Assembly (NCBI RefSeq): GCF_016595675.1
Contig: NZ_JAENJH010000012.1
Span: 1-64,000 of the forward strand
DNA: 64,000 nucleotides
Origin: Prauserella cavernicola
GTDB taxonomy: Bacteria > Actinomycetota > Actinomycetes > Mycobacteriales > Pseudonocardiaceae
Direction: 5' to 3'
Position numbers and translations under genes: made by a program. The notes under the pieces are model-generated. The model did no database searches. It was not told the DNA's origin and saw nothing but the letters and a program-made list of their open reading frames with translations. The number at the start of each line of letters is the position of its first letter. Positions within the stretch are counted from its first letter, which is position 1. Below, in pieces: positions 1-8,974 of this stretch.

Positions 1-110
1 TCGAACTGGCGGGCGAGCTCTCCGCGGCGCCCGGCAAGGACGGCAAGCCCATCCACGAGTGGCTCGAACTGCGCCCGTTCCTCACCGCGCCGCCCACCGT
101 CACCGAGTGA
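1..110 (+). CDS. YCII/DGPF-domain protein, C-terminal fragment
   Basis: Only the last 35 or so codons are in the window, in the frame beginning at base 3 and ending at TGA 108-110. The visible tail contains the stretch AAPGKDGKPIHEWLELRPF, which resembles the C-terminus of actinobacterial YCII-related (DGPF) proteins. The identification rests on this tail and on the next gene: an ECF42-type sigma factor whose GTG overlaps this stop codon (GTGA). DGPF proteins are the known genomic partners of ECF42 sigma factors. Their biochemical role is unclear. The N-terminus lies outside the window. Confidence 0.6.
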   Translation, partial: ELAGELSAAPGKDGKPIHEWLELRPFLTAPPTVTE

Positions 111-1264
111 GCTCCGCCATCGACGAGGCCCGGCTCCGGAGCCTCACCCCGAGCGTGCTCGCGATCCTCGTCCGCCGCGGAGCCGACTTCGCGGCGGCCG
201 AGGACGCTGTGCAGGACGCGTTGCTCGAGGCACTGCGGGTCTGGCCGGGCGACCCGCCGAGGGACCCGAAGGGCTGGCTGGTCACCGTGGCGTGGCGCCG
301 GTTTCTCGACGCGACGCGGGCCGACACGGCGCGGCGCAGGCGCGAGGACCTCGTGGACGAGGAACCGGAGCCGGGGCCCGCCGGCTCCACCGATGACACG
401 CTCCAGCTGTACTTCCTGTGCGCGCACCCGTCGCTGTCGCCGTCGTCGGCGGTGGCGCTCACGCTGCGCGCCGTCGGCGGGCTGACGACGCGGCAGATCG
501 CCCAGGCCTACCTGGTGCCCGAGGCGACGATGGCGCAACGCATCAGCAGGGCCAAGCGCACGGTCTCCGGCGTGCGGTTCGACCAGCCCGGCGACGTGGC
601 CACCGTGCTGCGCGTGCTCTACCTCGTCTTCAACGAGGGCTACTCCGGCGACGTCGACTTGGCCGCCGAGGCCATCCGGCTCACCCGGCAGCTCGCGGCC
701 GCGTTCGACCATCCCGAGGTGGCGGGGCTGCTCGCGCTCATGCTGTTGCACCACGCGCGGCGCGCGGGGCGGACCGCGCCGGACGGGAGCCTGGTGCCGC
801 TCGCAGAGCAGGACCGTGGCACGTGGGACACGGGGCTGATCGCCGAGGGTGTCGGGATCCTGCAGGTAGCGCTGTCCCGCGACCGGCTGGGCGAGTTCCA
901 GGCACAGGCGGCGATCGCGGCACTGCACGCCGACGCTCCCACCGCCGAGGAGACCGACTGGGTGCAGATCGTCGAGTGGTACGACGAGCTCGTGGGCCTG
1001 ACCGACAGTCCGGTGGTCCGGCTCAACCGCGCCGTCGCCGTCGGTGAGGCCGACGGAGCCAGGGCGGGACTCGCGGAGCTCGCGGCGCTGGACGGGTCGT
1101 TGCCGAGGTACACGGCGGTAGCCGCGTACCTCCACGAGCGCGACGGTGACCTGGAGACGGCCGCGCGGCTCTACGCCGAGGCGGCGCGCAAGGCCCCCAA
1201 CCTCGCGGAACGCGATCACCTGACGCGGCAGGCCGCCCGGCTCAACTCGCGGGGGAGCCGTTGA
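107..1264 (+). CDS. ECF sigma factor, ECF42/DUF6596 type with TPR-like C-terminal extension
   Basis: A 385-residue sigma-70 family factor. Sigma region 2 covers about residues 15-80 (AEDAVQDALLEAL at about 31). The sigma 4 helix-turn-helix is at about 125-153 (GLTTRQIAQAYLVPEATMAQ). It is followed by the conserved VLYLVFNEGY segment and about 200 residues of alanine-rich paired helices, the TPR-like extension typical of ECF42. This group is known to pair with DGPF proteins rather than a classical anti-sigma factor, and the preceding gene fits. GTG 107 is chosen because it overlaps the upstream stop codon; the longer frame from 59 would run through the DGPF coding sequence. The 3' end overlaps the convergent phosphohexomutase by 23 bases. 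Confidence 0.85.
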   Translation: MSSAIDEARLRSLTPSVLAILVRRGADFAAAEDAVQDALLEALRVWPGDPPRDPKGWLVTVAWRRFLDATRADTARRRREDLVDEEPEPGPAGSTDDTLQLYFLCAHPSLSPSSAVALTLRAVGGLTTRQIAQAYLVPEATMAQRISRAKRTVSGVRFDQPGDVATVLRVLYLVFNEGYSGDVDLAAEAIRLTRQLAAAFDHPEVAGLLALMLLHHARRAGRTAPDGSLVPLAEQDRGTWDTGLIAEGVGILQVALSRDRLGEFQAQAAIAALHADAPTAEETDWVQIVEWYDELVGLTDSPVVRLNRAVAVGEADGARAGLAELAALDGSLPRYTAVAAYLHERDGDLETAARLYAEAARKAPNLAERDHLTRQAARLNSRGSR

Positions 1265-2918
1265 CCGGCCCGAGCAGGCTCGAGATCTCCTCGCGCAGCG
1301 TGGCGAGCCGGTCCGTAGCCGTGCGCCGCGCGGCAGGCAGGTCGTCCTCGGTGGCGACCTCGGCCGTCAGCTCCAGATAGACCTTGAGCTTGGGTTCCGT
1401 GCCAGAGGGCCGCAGCACCACGCGTACGCCGTCGCCGCGCAGGCGCAGCACGTCGGCGTCGGGCAGCAGGTCCTCGGCGGTCACGGGCGTGCCCGCGAGC
1501 GTCGACGGCGGTTCCGCGCGCACCCGCGCCATCAGCTCGGCCCGCGCGCGCAGATCCGGGATCCGGACCGAGATCTGGTCGGTCAGGTACACGCCGTGCC
1601 GCACGGCCAGGTGGTCGAGCGCGTCGAACAGCGTCCGCCCCGCCGACTTCGTGGTGGCGGCCAGATCGCACGCGAGCACCGACGCCGCGATGCCGTCCTT
1701 GTCGCGCACGAAGTCCGGGTTCACGCACACGCCGAGCGCTTCCTCGTAGGCGTACACCAGACCGTCGCCAGCCCTGGCCAGCCACTTGAAGCCGGTGAGC
1801 GTCTCGGCGTAGCGCGCGCCGTAGGTCTCCGCGATGTCCGCGAGCATCGACGACGACACGATGGTGGTCGCCACCAGCGCGTCCGCACCGTTCACTGTGG
1901 ACAGCACGTGGTCGCCGAGCAGCACGCCAGTCTCGTCACCGCGCAGCATCCGCCACGTGCCGTCGGACTCACGCGCGCCCAGGGCGCAGCGGTCGGCGTC
2001 CGGGTCGAGCGCGATGGCCAGGTCGGCGTCGACCTCGGCGGCCAGCGCCAGCAACAGGTCCGTCGCGCCCGGCTCCTCGGGGTTCGGGAACGACACGGTG
2101 GGAAAGTCCGGGTCCGGCCTCGCCTGCTCTGCGACCAGGTGCACGTCGGTGAAGCCCGCCGCGGCCAGCGCTCGCTCCAGCACGTCGGCGCCGACCCCGT
2201 GCATCGCGGTGGCCGCCACCCGCACCGTGCGCGAGGTGCCCCTCGGCAGCACGGCACAGCGCGAGAGGTAGGCCTCCAGCAGGTCGCCGCCCGCCGTCGT
2301 GGTGCCCGGCGCGCGCGGCACCGACACCGCGGCGGGCGCCCCGGCGATCGCGGCCTCCACCTCCTGGTCGGAGGGAGGCACGATCTGCGCGCCACTGCCG
2401 TCGTAGAGCTTGTATCCGTTGTCGGCCGGCGGATTGTGCGACGCCGTGATCTGGATGCCGGCCACCGCGCCGAGGTGCCCGACCGCGAACGCGAGCACCG
2501 GCGTCGGCAGGGGAGCGGGCAGCACCGTCACCGCGAACCCGGCCGCGGTCAGCACCTCCGCCGCGGCAGCCGCGAACCTCTCCGACCCGTGCCTGGCGTC
2601 GCGGCCGACGACCACGGTGCCGCCCGCCTCGCCCCGGCCGCGCAGCCAGGACGCGACACCCGCGGTGGTTCGGACCACGACCGCCGTGTTCATCCCGTTC
2701 GGACCGGCGCGCACCGGGCCGCGCAGCCCGGCGGTGCCGAACGTCAGCGGTCCCTCCATGCGTTCCGCCAGGTCGGCGACCGCGGCGGCGTCGCCGCTCA
2801 TCGCCTGTGCCAGCACGGTTTGCAGCTCCGTGCGCGTGGCGGGGTCCGGGTCGTCGGCGATCCAGCGAAAGGCCTGGTCACGCACGGCGGGTGTGAGCCT
2901 GCTCGACTGTTCGGTCAC
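1242..2918 (-). CDS. Phosphoglucomutase/phosphomannomutase family protein
   Basis: A 558-residue alpha-D-phosphohexomutase that interconverts hexose 1- and 6-phosphates. The phosphoserine loop TASHNPP is at 158-164, the metal-binding DPDADR at 305-310, the sugar-recognition motif EEALG at 392-396, and the C-terminal phosphate-binding RPSGTEPK near 506. All four active-site loops are intact and the length is normal for the PgmB/PmmB group. The organism's order resembles the pmmB-deoD neighbourhood of mycobacteria, since purine nucleoside phosphorylase lies 1.5 kb away. Substrate preference (glucose, mannose or deoxyribose phosphate) cannot be told from the sequence. Confidence 0.92.
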   Translation of the reverse strand: MTEQSSRLTPAVRDQAFRWIADDPDPATRTELQTVLAQAMSGDAAAVADLAERMEGPLTFGTAGLRGPVRAGPNGMNTAVVVRTTAGVASWLRGRGEAGGTVVVGRDARHGSERFAAAAAEVLTAAGFAVTVLPAPLPTPVLAFAVGHLGAVAGIQITASHNPPADNGYKLYDGSGAQIVPPSDQEVEAAIAGAPAAVSVPRAPGTTTAGGDLLEAYLSRCAVLPRGTSRTVRVAATAMHGVGADVLERALAAAGFTDVHLVAEQARPDPDFPTVSFPNPEEPGATDLLLALAAEVDADLAIALDPDADRCALGARESDGTWRMLRGDETGVLLGDHVLSTVNGADALVATTIVSSSMLADIAETYGARYAETLTGFKWLARAGDGLVYAYEEALGVCVNPDFVRDKDGIAASVLACDLAATTKSAGRTLFDALDHLAVRHGVYLTDQISVRIPDLRARAELMARVRAEPPSTLAGTPVTAEDLLPDADVLRLRGDGVRVVLRPSGTEPKLKVYLELTAEVATEDDLPAARRTATDRLATLREEISSLLGPVNGSPAS

Positions 2919-2987
2919 CGAGCAATGTTGTCAAGGACACCGAATGCCGCTACCGTCGCCCCCGCTCGCCAAGGGGGTTCGGCCATC

Positions 2988-4184
2988 ATGCGCAACGACA
3001 CGGCGCTGATCGGAGTATCCGCCCGCGAGGAGCTGGTCGAACTGGCTCCCGCGATGCGGCGACGGTCCGCCGATGTTGCACATTTGATCTTGCAGCAGAT
3101 CCAGCTCACGATCCCCGCGTACTCGCGGCCCATCGAGGGCACGTTCGGCAAGGCGATCCTGCACGGCGTCCAGCAGGGAGTGCTCGAGTTCCTCGACCGC
3201 CTGCTCGACCCCGAGGCCGCCGGCAACGGCACCGCCGACCTCTTCCGGCACCTCGGCCGCTACGAGGTGATCGAGGGCAGGGGCATCGACGTGCTGCAGT
3301 CGGCCTACCGGGTCGGCGGGCGCGTCGGCTGGCAGGCGCTCAGCGAGTTCGGGCTGCGCATGGGCCTTCCCGTCGAGACGATGTGCGAGCTCGCGGCGGC
3401 CCTGTTCGCCTACATCGACGAGCTGTCCGCGCTGTCCCACGAGGGCTACGTCGCCGCGCAGGCCCGTGCGGCCGGAGCACAGGAACGCAGGCGCAAACGG
3501 TTGCTGGAGCTGTTGCTGTCCGACCAGCGAGCGCCAGCGGCCGTGCTGCTCGAACACGCCGAGGCCGCGGCCTGGACGCCACCGGAGCGGGTCGCGGTGG
3601 TGGTGCTCGAGGTCGACGACGGGCGCACCGGTCATCCCGAGCTGGCCGAGGACGTGCTCGTGGACCTGGAGAGTGACGCGCCGTGCCTGGTCGTGCCCGC
3701 GCCCGGCGGCGAGGTGCCCGACCTCGCCGACTCGCTGCGCGGCTGGCGGTGCGTGCTCGGCCCCGTTGTCCTGCTCGCCGACGCGCGTGACTCGCTGCGC
3801 TGGGCCCGGCAGCTCGCCGGGCTCATCGCCGACGGCGTGGTGGAGGGCGCGCCCGTGGTGTCGTGCGCCGACCACCTGCTGACGCTGTGGCTGCTCAGCG
3901 ATCGCGGACTCGCCGACCAGCTCGTCGCCAGGGCGCAGGCGCCGCTGGACGGGCTCAACGCCCGCCAGCGCGAGCGCCTCGCCGAGACCCTGTCCGCGTG
4001 GCTGGAGACGCGGGGCGGCGCACCCGAGATCGCGGGACAGCTCAACGTCCACCCGCAGACCGTGCGCTACCGGATCCATCAGCTCGACGAGCTCTACGGC
4101 GAGCGGCTGCGCGACCCCGACGAGCGCTTCGCCATCGCCGTCGCCCTGCGTGCTCGTCGGCTGCGTCACACTCGACCGGAGTAG
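2988..4184 (+). CDS. PucR/CdaR-type helix-turn-helix regulator
   Basis: A 398-residue predicted cytoplasmic transcription regulator. The C-terminal 60 residues carry the PucR-type HTH (APEIAGQLNVHPQTVRYRIH followed by LDELYG and DPDERFAIAVAL). The N-terminal 160 residues are a helical domain with acidic and aromatic residues, as in other actinobacterial PucR-like proteins. ATG 2988 is chosen because the region upstream in the same frame is antisense to the phosphohexomutase, and AAGGGGG lies about 10 bases before it. It is divergent from the phosphohexomutase with only a 69-base gap. The ligand and targets are unknown; purine or sugar metabolism nearby would be a guess. Confidence 0.8.
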   Translation: MRNDTALIGVSAREELVELAPAMRRRSADVAHLILQQIQLTIPAYSRPIEGTFGKAILHGVQQGVLEFLDRLLDPEAAGNGTADLFRHLGRYEVIEGRGIDVLQSAYRVGGRVGWQALSEFGLRMGLPVETMCELAAALFAYIDELSALSHEGYVAAQARAAGAQERRRKRLLELLLSDQRAPAAVLLEHAEAAAWTPPERVAVVVLEVDDGRTGHPELAEDVLVDLESDAPCLVVPAPGGEVPDLADSLRGWRCVLGPVVLLADARDSLRWARQLAGLIADGVVEGAPVVSCADHLLTLWLLSDRGLADQLVARAQAPLDGLNARQRERLAETLSAWLETRGGAPEIAGQLNVHPQTVRYRIHQLDELYGERLRDPDERFAIAVALRARRLRHTRPE

Positions 4185-4354
4185 CCCGCCCGTAGCCCCG
4201 TGAGTACGGGTTCCCGCGCTTTTGTCAGCCGCGTGACAAGTCGCGCAGAGTCAATGCGAAAAACCCTCGTCAGCACACGATCGGGTTATTGTCGCGGCGC
4301 CAAGTATCGGTCAGATTGGCTCTGCCACAAGGAAAAGCGCGAGAAGGGAACTCG

Positions 4355-4417
4355 ATGCTCAGCAGGGAAATGGCCGACGTGCCCATCACGACCACGCCGG
4401 TGTCCACGGGGAAGTGA
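4355..4417 (+). CDS. Candidate 20-residue small ORF
   Basis: ATG 4355 to TGA 4415-4417 encodes MLSREMADVPITTTPVSTGK. A good Shine-Dalgarno-like stretch (GAGAAGGGAA, about 4341-4350) sits at a suitable distance. The ORF fills the end of the only gene-free stretch between the PucR-like regulator and the convergent purine nucleoside phosphorylase. The peptide has no recognisable domain. It may be a real small protein, a regulatory leader with nothing downstream, or chance. The only support is the ribosome-binding site and placement. Confidence 0.3.
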   Translation: MLSREMADVPITTTPVSTGK

Positions 4418-4423
4418 CGCCAC

Positions 4424-5233
4424 TCAGGCCCGCTGGACGAGCTCCCTCAGCAGACCCCCCATGCGCTCGGCGGCAGCCCTGCCCGCCTCGATGACCTCTT
4501 CGTGGTTGAGCGGCTCCCCGGTCATCCCCGCCGCCAGGTTGGTCACCAGCGACAACCCGAACACCTCGACGCCAGCGGCCCTCGCGGCGATCGCCTCCAG
4601 CACGGTCGACATGCCGACCAGGTCGGCGCCCAGCGTCCGCAGCATCCGGATCTCGGCCGGTGTCTCGAAGTGCGGGCCCGGCAGTCCGGCGTAGACGCCC
4701 TCGGCCAGCGTCGGGTCGATCTCCGTGGCCACGTCGCGCAGCCGGTTCGAGTACAGGTCGACGAGATCGACGAAGTTCGCGCCCGTGATCGGCGACGTCG
4801 CCGTCATGTTCAGGTGGTCGGAGATGATCACCGGCTGGCCCACCTGGAAGCCCTCGCGCAGGCCGCCCGCGGCGTTGGTCAACAGCACCGAACGCACCCC
4901 GGCCGCGGCCGCGGTGCGCACGGCGTGCACCACGCTCGCGACGCCCTTGCCCTCGTAGAGATGGGTGCGGCCGAGCAGCACCAGCGCCCGCTTGTCGCCG
5001 ATCTTCACCGACCTGGCCGTGCTGCCGTGGCCGACGGCGCTGGGCGCCTCGAACCCGGGCAGTTCGCCCAGCGAGACCTCCGCCTCCGGCTCGCCGATCA
5101 CGTCGGCGGCGGGCCGCCAGCCGGAGCCGAGGACCACGGCGATGTCGTGCCGGTCCGTCCCGGTCCGCTCGGCGAGCACCGAGGCCGCGGCGGCGGCGAG
5201 GTCACTGGGCTGCTGGCTGATCGTCTCGTTCAC
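4424..5233 (-). CDS. punA: Purine nucleoside phosphorylase
   Basis: A 269-residue PNP of the trimeric inosine/guanosine class, cleaving purine nucleosides with phosphate for salvage. Visible signatures are VVLGSGW near residue 35, the GRTHLYEG motif with the phosphate and substrate contacts, FETPAEIR, the VGMSTVLEA segment with the substrate-binding Met and Glu, and TNLAAG with the base-binding Asn. Length is typical. It reads toward the PucR-like regulator, and the Ser/Thr kinase gene follows upstream on the same strand. Mycobacteria call the equivalent gene deoD although it belongs to this class. Confidence 0.92.
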   Translation of the reverse strand: MNETISQQPSDLAAAAASVLAERTGTDRHDIAVVLGSGWRPAADVIGEPEAEVSLGELPGFEAPSAVGHGSTARSVKIGDKRALVLLGRTHLYEGKGVASVVHAVRTAAAAGVRSVLLTNAAGGLREGFQVGQPVIISDHLNMTATSPITGANFVDLVDLYSNRLRDVATEIDPTLAEGVYAGLPGPHFETPAEIRMLRTLGADLVGMSTVLEAIAARAAGVEVFGLSLVTNLAAGMTGEPLNHEEVIEAGRAAAERMGGLLRELVQRA

Positions 5234-5270
5234 GGTCGTGCAGCCTAGTTGCCCGCGGTCACGGGCGCTG

Positions 5271-7001
5271 TCAGTCGGTCATCGTGAACGTCGGCACGAA
5301 GCGGTCGAAGAGTTCGTTGCGGCCGAGCCGTTCCTGTTCCACCGGCACGGTCACGCTCACCACCCACAGGCTCGACCCGCTGAGGAACACCTCCGCGACC
5401 GTGGTCCGGTTGATCGCGCGCTCGCCGCTCGCGCCGCGCTCCGCCGTCCGGTACGTCACCAGCAGGCCGTCGCGGTCGGGCAAATCCTCGGAGCGCACGA
5501 GCGTGAAGTCACCGGGCGCCCAGGTGGAAGCGATCGTGTCGAGGTAGTCGTCCACGGTCGCGGAGTCGCCGTAGCCAGAGAACCGCTCCACGCCGAGCAC
5601 CTGCGCGCCGTCGGCCGACACGAACTGCACGCGGGTGCTGGTGGGCAGTGCGCCTTCGGGCTGCTGCGTGACGAACCTGGTCCAGCTCTCGGGCACGTCG
5701 ACGGAGAACAGGCCGCCCTTCGCGCCCTGCAGGTTGGTGGCGTCGCCCTCGCGGGTCACCAGCCGCTGCTCCTCCTGCGACGGTGTTCTCACGCGCCGCA
5801 CGTAGTCCGTGCTCTCCGGCGCTGACAACGGCTGGCCCGCCAGTACGCGGGTGAGCGCGAAGCCACCCGCCAGCGCGGCCATGAACAGCAGCATCACCAC
5901 CAGTACCAGCGCGATCGTGCGGGCCGTCGACCGGCCCTGCGCGCGGGACTCCTCGCCGTTGGTCCCGCCCGGCGACTCACCGCCGTCGAGGAACGGCAAC
6001 GGCCCCGGGTCGGCGGCGAGCGCTCCGCCGTCCTGTCCGTCGGCCTCCGGTTCCGGCTGCTTCGGCGCTGCGGGCATCGCCGGGATCACCCTGGTCACGC
6101 CTGCGTCCGGTCCGTGGGCGCGGCCGTCGTCGCGGAACAGCTCGGGGCCGAACAGTGTGTGCCGCGGTTGCGCCAGGAACGGGTACAGCCTGCGCCGCAC
6201 CTCCGGCAGCGACATCCGCGCCGACGGCTCCTTCGCCATCAACCCGCGGATCACCGCGGCCAGCGGGCCCGGTGAGGGGTTCGGCACCGCGTCGTGCACG
6301 ACGCTCGACACGGTCTCCAGCGGATCGCCGTTGACGTCGTAGGGCGGGCGGCCCTCCGTCGCGGCGAACAGCGTCGCGCCGAGACCCCACAGGTCGGCCG
6401 TGTAGGTGACGGCACCGCCCGAGGCCACCTCGGGCGCGATGAACGCGGGCGAGCCCAGCATCGTCCCGGTGTGGGTCATGGTGACCTCGGAGACGTTGCG
6501 GGCGATGCCGAAGTCGGTGAGCTTGATGCGGCCGTCCTGCGCCACGAGCACGTTGCCCGGCTTGACGTCCCGGTGGGTGATGCCCGCCGTGTGGGCCGCG
6601 CCCAGCGCCGCGGCCACCGCGTCGGCCACCGCCGCGGCCTGCCCGACCGAGAGCCGCCTGCCGTCGCGCAGCAGTCCGGCCAGGCTGCGCGAGGGCAGCA
6701 GTTCCATCACCACGTACGGATCGCCGTGCTCGAGCACCACGTCGTGGAGGATGATCACGTTGGGATGCGACAGCCCCGCGATGGCCCTGGCCTCGCGCAG
6801 CGTGCGCTCGCGAAGCTCGCCCGCCTGGTTGGCCGGGACGCCGGGCGGCATCTTGACCTCCTTGACCGCGACCTGCCGGTGGAGGAACTCGTCGAAGGCG
6901 CCCCAGACTGTGCCCATCGCCCCTGAACCGAGCACCGAGCGCAACCGGTAGCGACCGGCGACGGCGCGACGTTCATCGGATGAGGCGGGCACGGCTCCCA
7001 T
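5271..7001 (-). CDS. Transmembrane serine/threonine protein kinase (PknB-like)
   Basis: A 576-residue Hanks-type kinase. Residues about 17-275 form the kinase domain: glycine loop [11 protein letters not shown], catalytic lysine in [17 protein letters not shown] catalytic loop, DFGIA and a SPAFIAPE activation segment. A low-complexity acidic juxtamembrane stretch follows. One membrane helix ([20 protein letters not shown]) is at about 362-381. A roughly 185-residue extracytoplasmic domain follows, which is not PASTA and which I do not recognise; it could be a sensor. ATG 7001 is divergent from mutA with a 98-base gap. Catalytic residues appear complete. Confidence 0.9.
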   Translation of the reverse strand: MGAVPASSDERRAVAGRYRLRSVLGSGAMGTVWGAFDEFLHRQVAVKEVKMPPGVPANQAGELRERTLREARAIAGLSHPNVIILHDVVLEHGDPYVVMELLPSRSLAGLLRDGRRLSVGQAAAVADAVAAALGAAHTAGITHRDVKPGNVLVAQDGRIKLTDFGIARNVSEVTMTHTGTMLGSPAFIAPEVASGGAVTYTADLWGLGATLFAATEGRPPYDVNGDPLETVSSVVHDAVPNPSPGPLAAVIRGLMAKEPSARMSLPEVRRRLYPFLAQPRHTLFGPELFRDDGRAHGPDAGVTRVIPAMPAAPKQPEPEADGQDGGALAADPGPLPFLDGGESPGGTNGEESRAQGRSTARTIALVLVVMLLFMAALAGGFALTRVLAGQPLSAPESTDYVRRVRTPSQEEQRLVTREGDATNLQGAKGGLFSVDVPESWTRFVTQQPEGALPTSTRVQFVSADGAQVLGVERFSGYGDSATVDDYLDTIASTWAPGDFTLVRSEDLPDRDGLLVTYRTAERGASGERAINRTTVAEVFLSGSSLWVVSVTVPVEQERLGRNELFDRFVPTFTMTD

Positions 7002-7099
7002 TGTGGCGAACGCCCGATCCAGTCCACGTCCGCCCGGTGCACTTCGCCGGGATCAGCGTCACATTTTCGCCACTATGCGTGGGCCTACCATGACGAGTT

Positions 7100-8974
7100 A
7101 TGACCGAAACGGCTGGGACATCGGCGTCCGCGCCCGCTGAGCTCGCGCTCGCGGCCGAGTTCGAAACCCCAGGCCGGGGCGATTGGGAGCGGCTCGTCGC
7201 AGGCGTGCTGACCAAGAGCGGCGCGCTGCCGGAGGGCTTCACCGGCGCCCCGCAGAGCCTGCTCGCCACCACTACCTACGACGGCATCGAGATCCAGCCG
7301 CTCTACACCGCCGACGACGAGGCGCCGTCCTCCGGCTTTCCCGGGCTGTCGCCGTTCGTGCGCGGCGGCCACGCCGAAGGGCACGTGAGCACCGGCTGGG
7401 ACATCCGCACGCTGCACTCCGGCTCGAACGCCGCCTCGGTCAACGAGGACATGCTCGGCGACCTCGAGCGCGGCGTCGGTTCCGTCTGGCTGCGCGTCGG
7501 TGACGCGGCGCTGCCCGTCGCCGAACTGGGCCGGGCCCTGCGCGGTGTGCTGCTGGACCTCGCGCCCGTGGCGCTGGAGCCGGGCGAGGACTACGAGGCC
7601 GCGGCCGAGGCGCTGCTCGCCGTACTCGCCGAGCGCGGCACTCCCGCAGGTGCGGCCTGCGGCAACCTCGGCGCCGACCCGATCGGCCTGCGGGCCCGCA
7701 CCGGAGCGGCCCACGACCTCGCCCCGGCCGCCGCACTGGCCGCCCGCATCGCGCCGCGGTACCCGCAGCTGCGCACCGTGGTCGTCGACGCGCTGCCCTT
7801 CCACGAGGCAGGCGGTTCCGACGCGCAGGAGCTCGGCGCGTCGATCGCCGCCGGCGTCGCCTACCTGCGCGCACTGACCTCGGCGGGCCTGAGCGTGGAG
7901 GACGCGGCGGACCAGCTGGAGTTCCGGTACGCGGCCACCGCCGACCAGTTCCTCACCATCGCCAAGCTCCGCGCCGCGCGTCGGCTGTGGGCCCGGGTCA
8001 CCGAGGTGTCCGGGACCGAGGGCGTCGCGATGCGCCAGCACGCCGTCACCTCGCCCGCCATGCTCACGCGCCGCGACCCGTGGGTGAACATGCTGCGCAC
8101 CACGGTCGCGTGCTTCGCGGCGGGGATCGGTGGCGCCGACGCCGTGACCGTGCTGCCGTTCGACGCGGCCATCGGCACACCCGACGAGTTCGCGCGGCGC
8201 ATCGCCCGCAACACGCAGTCGATCCTGCTGGAGGAGTCCAAGCTGGCCGGGGTGATCGACCCGGCGGGCGGCTCCTGGTACGTCGAGAACCTCACCGATG
8301 AGCTGGCCAAGGCCGCGTGGCGCGAGTTCACCGCCATCGAGAAGGCGGGCGGTATCGAGGCCGAACTGGACTCCGGAGCACTGGCCGAACGCCTCGCGCG
8401 GACATGGGACGCGCGCGCTGCCCGGCTGGCCACCCGCGAGGACCCGATCACCGGCGTCAGCGAGTTCCCGCTGCTGGACGAGACGCTGCTCGAGCGCGAC
8501 CCCGCCCCGTCCGCTGTGGACGGTGGCGGGCTGCCGCGCAGGCGGTACGCACAGGAGTACGAACACCTGCGCGACCGTGCCGACGCCCACCTCGCGGCGC
8601 ACGGCCACCGGCCGTCGGTCTTCCTCGCGACGCTCGGCCCGCTGTCCGCGCACACCGCGCGCGCCACCTTCGCCGCCAACCTGTTCCAGGCGGGCGGCCT
8701 GCAGCCGGTCAACCCCGGAGTGACCGACGACGTGGCCGCCCTCGTCGCCGCCTTCCGCGAGAGCGGCACCACCGTCGCGTGCCTGTGCGGCAGCGACCGG
8801 TCCTACACCGAGCAGGCGGGCGAGGTCGCGACGGCGCTGCGGGAGGCGGGAGCCACCGTGGTCCTGCTCGCGGGCAAGCCGGGCGAGCACGACGGCGTCA
8901 CCGGCTACGTCCACGTCGGCTGCGACGCGCTCGCCGTACTCAGGAGCACCCTCGACACGCTGGGAGTCGACTGA
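7100..8974 (+). CDS. mutA: Methylmalonyl-CoA mutase small subunit
   Basis: A 624-residue beta (small) subunit of the heterodimeric adenosylcobalamin enzyme that interconverts methylmalonyl-CoA and succinyl-CoA. It shares the TIM-barrel region with MutB (for example [13 protein letters not shown] and [13 protein letters not shown]). Its C-terminal Rossmann-like domain lacks the DxHxxG cobalamin motif, as expected for the non-catalytic subunit. A TACCAT -10-like hexamer at 7086-7091 ends 9 bases before the ATG, with no clear ribosome-binding site, so a very short leader is possible. Its TGA overlaps the mutB ATG (ATGA), indicating translational coupling. Confidence 0.95.
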   Translation: MTETAGTSASAPAELALAAEFETPGRGDWERLVAGVLTKSGALPEGFTGAPQSLLATTTYDGIEIQPLYTADDEAPSSGFPGLSPFVRGGHAEGHVSTGWDIRTLHSGSNAASVNEDMLGDLERGVGSVWLRVGDAALPVAELGRALRGVLLDLAPVALEPGEDYEAAAEALLAVLAERGTPAGAACGNLGADPIGLRARTGAAHDLAPAAALAARIAPRYPQLRTVVVDALPFHEAGGSDAQELGASIAAGVAYLRALTSAGLSVEDAADQLEFRYAATADQFLTIAKLRAARRLWARVTEVSGTEGVAMRQHAVTSPAMLTRRDPWVNMLRTTVACFAAGIGGADAVTVLPFDAAIGTPDEFARRIARNTQSILLEESKLAGVIDPAGGSWYVENLTDELAKAAWREFTAIEKAGGIEAELDSGALAERLARTWDARAARLATREDPITGVSEFPLLDETLLERDPAPSAVDGGGLPRRRYAQEYEHLRDRADAHLAAHGHRPSVFLATLGPLSAHTARATFAANLFQAGGLQPVNPGVTDDVAALVAAFRESGTTVACLCGSDRSYTEQAGEVATALREAGATVVLLAGKPGEHDGVTGYVHVGCDALAVLRSTLDTLGVD

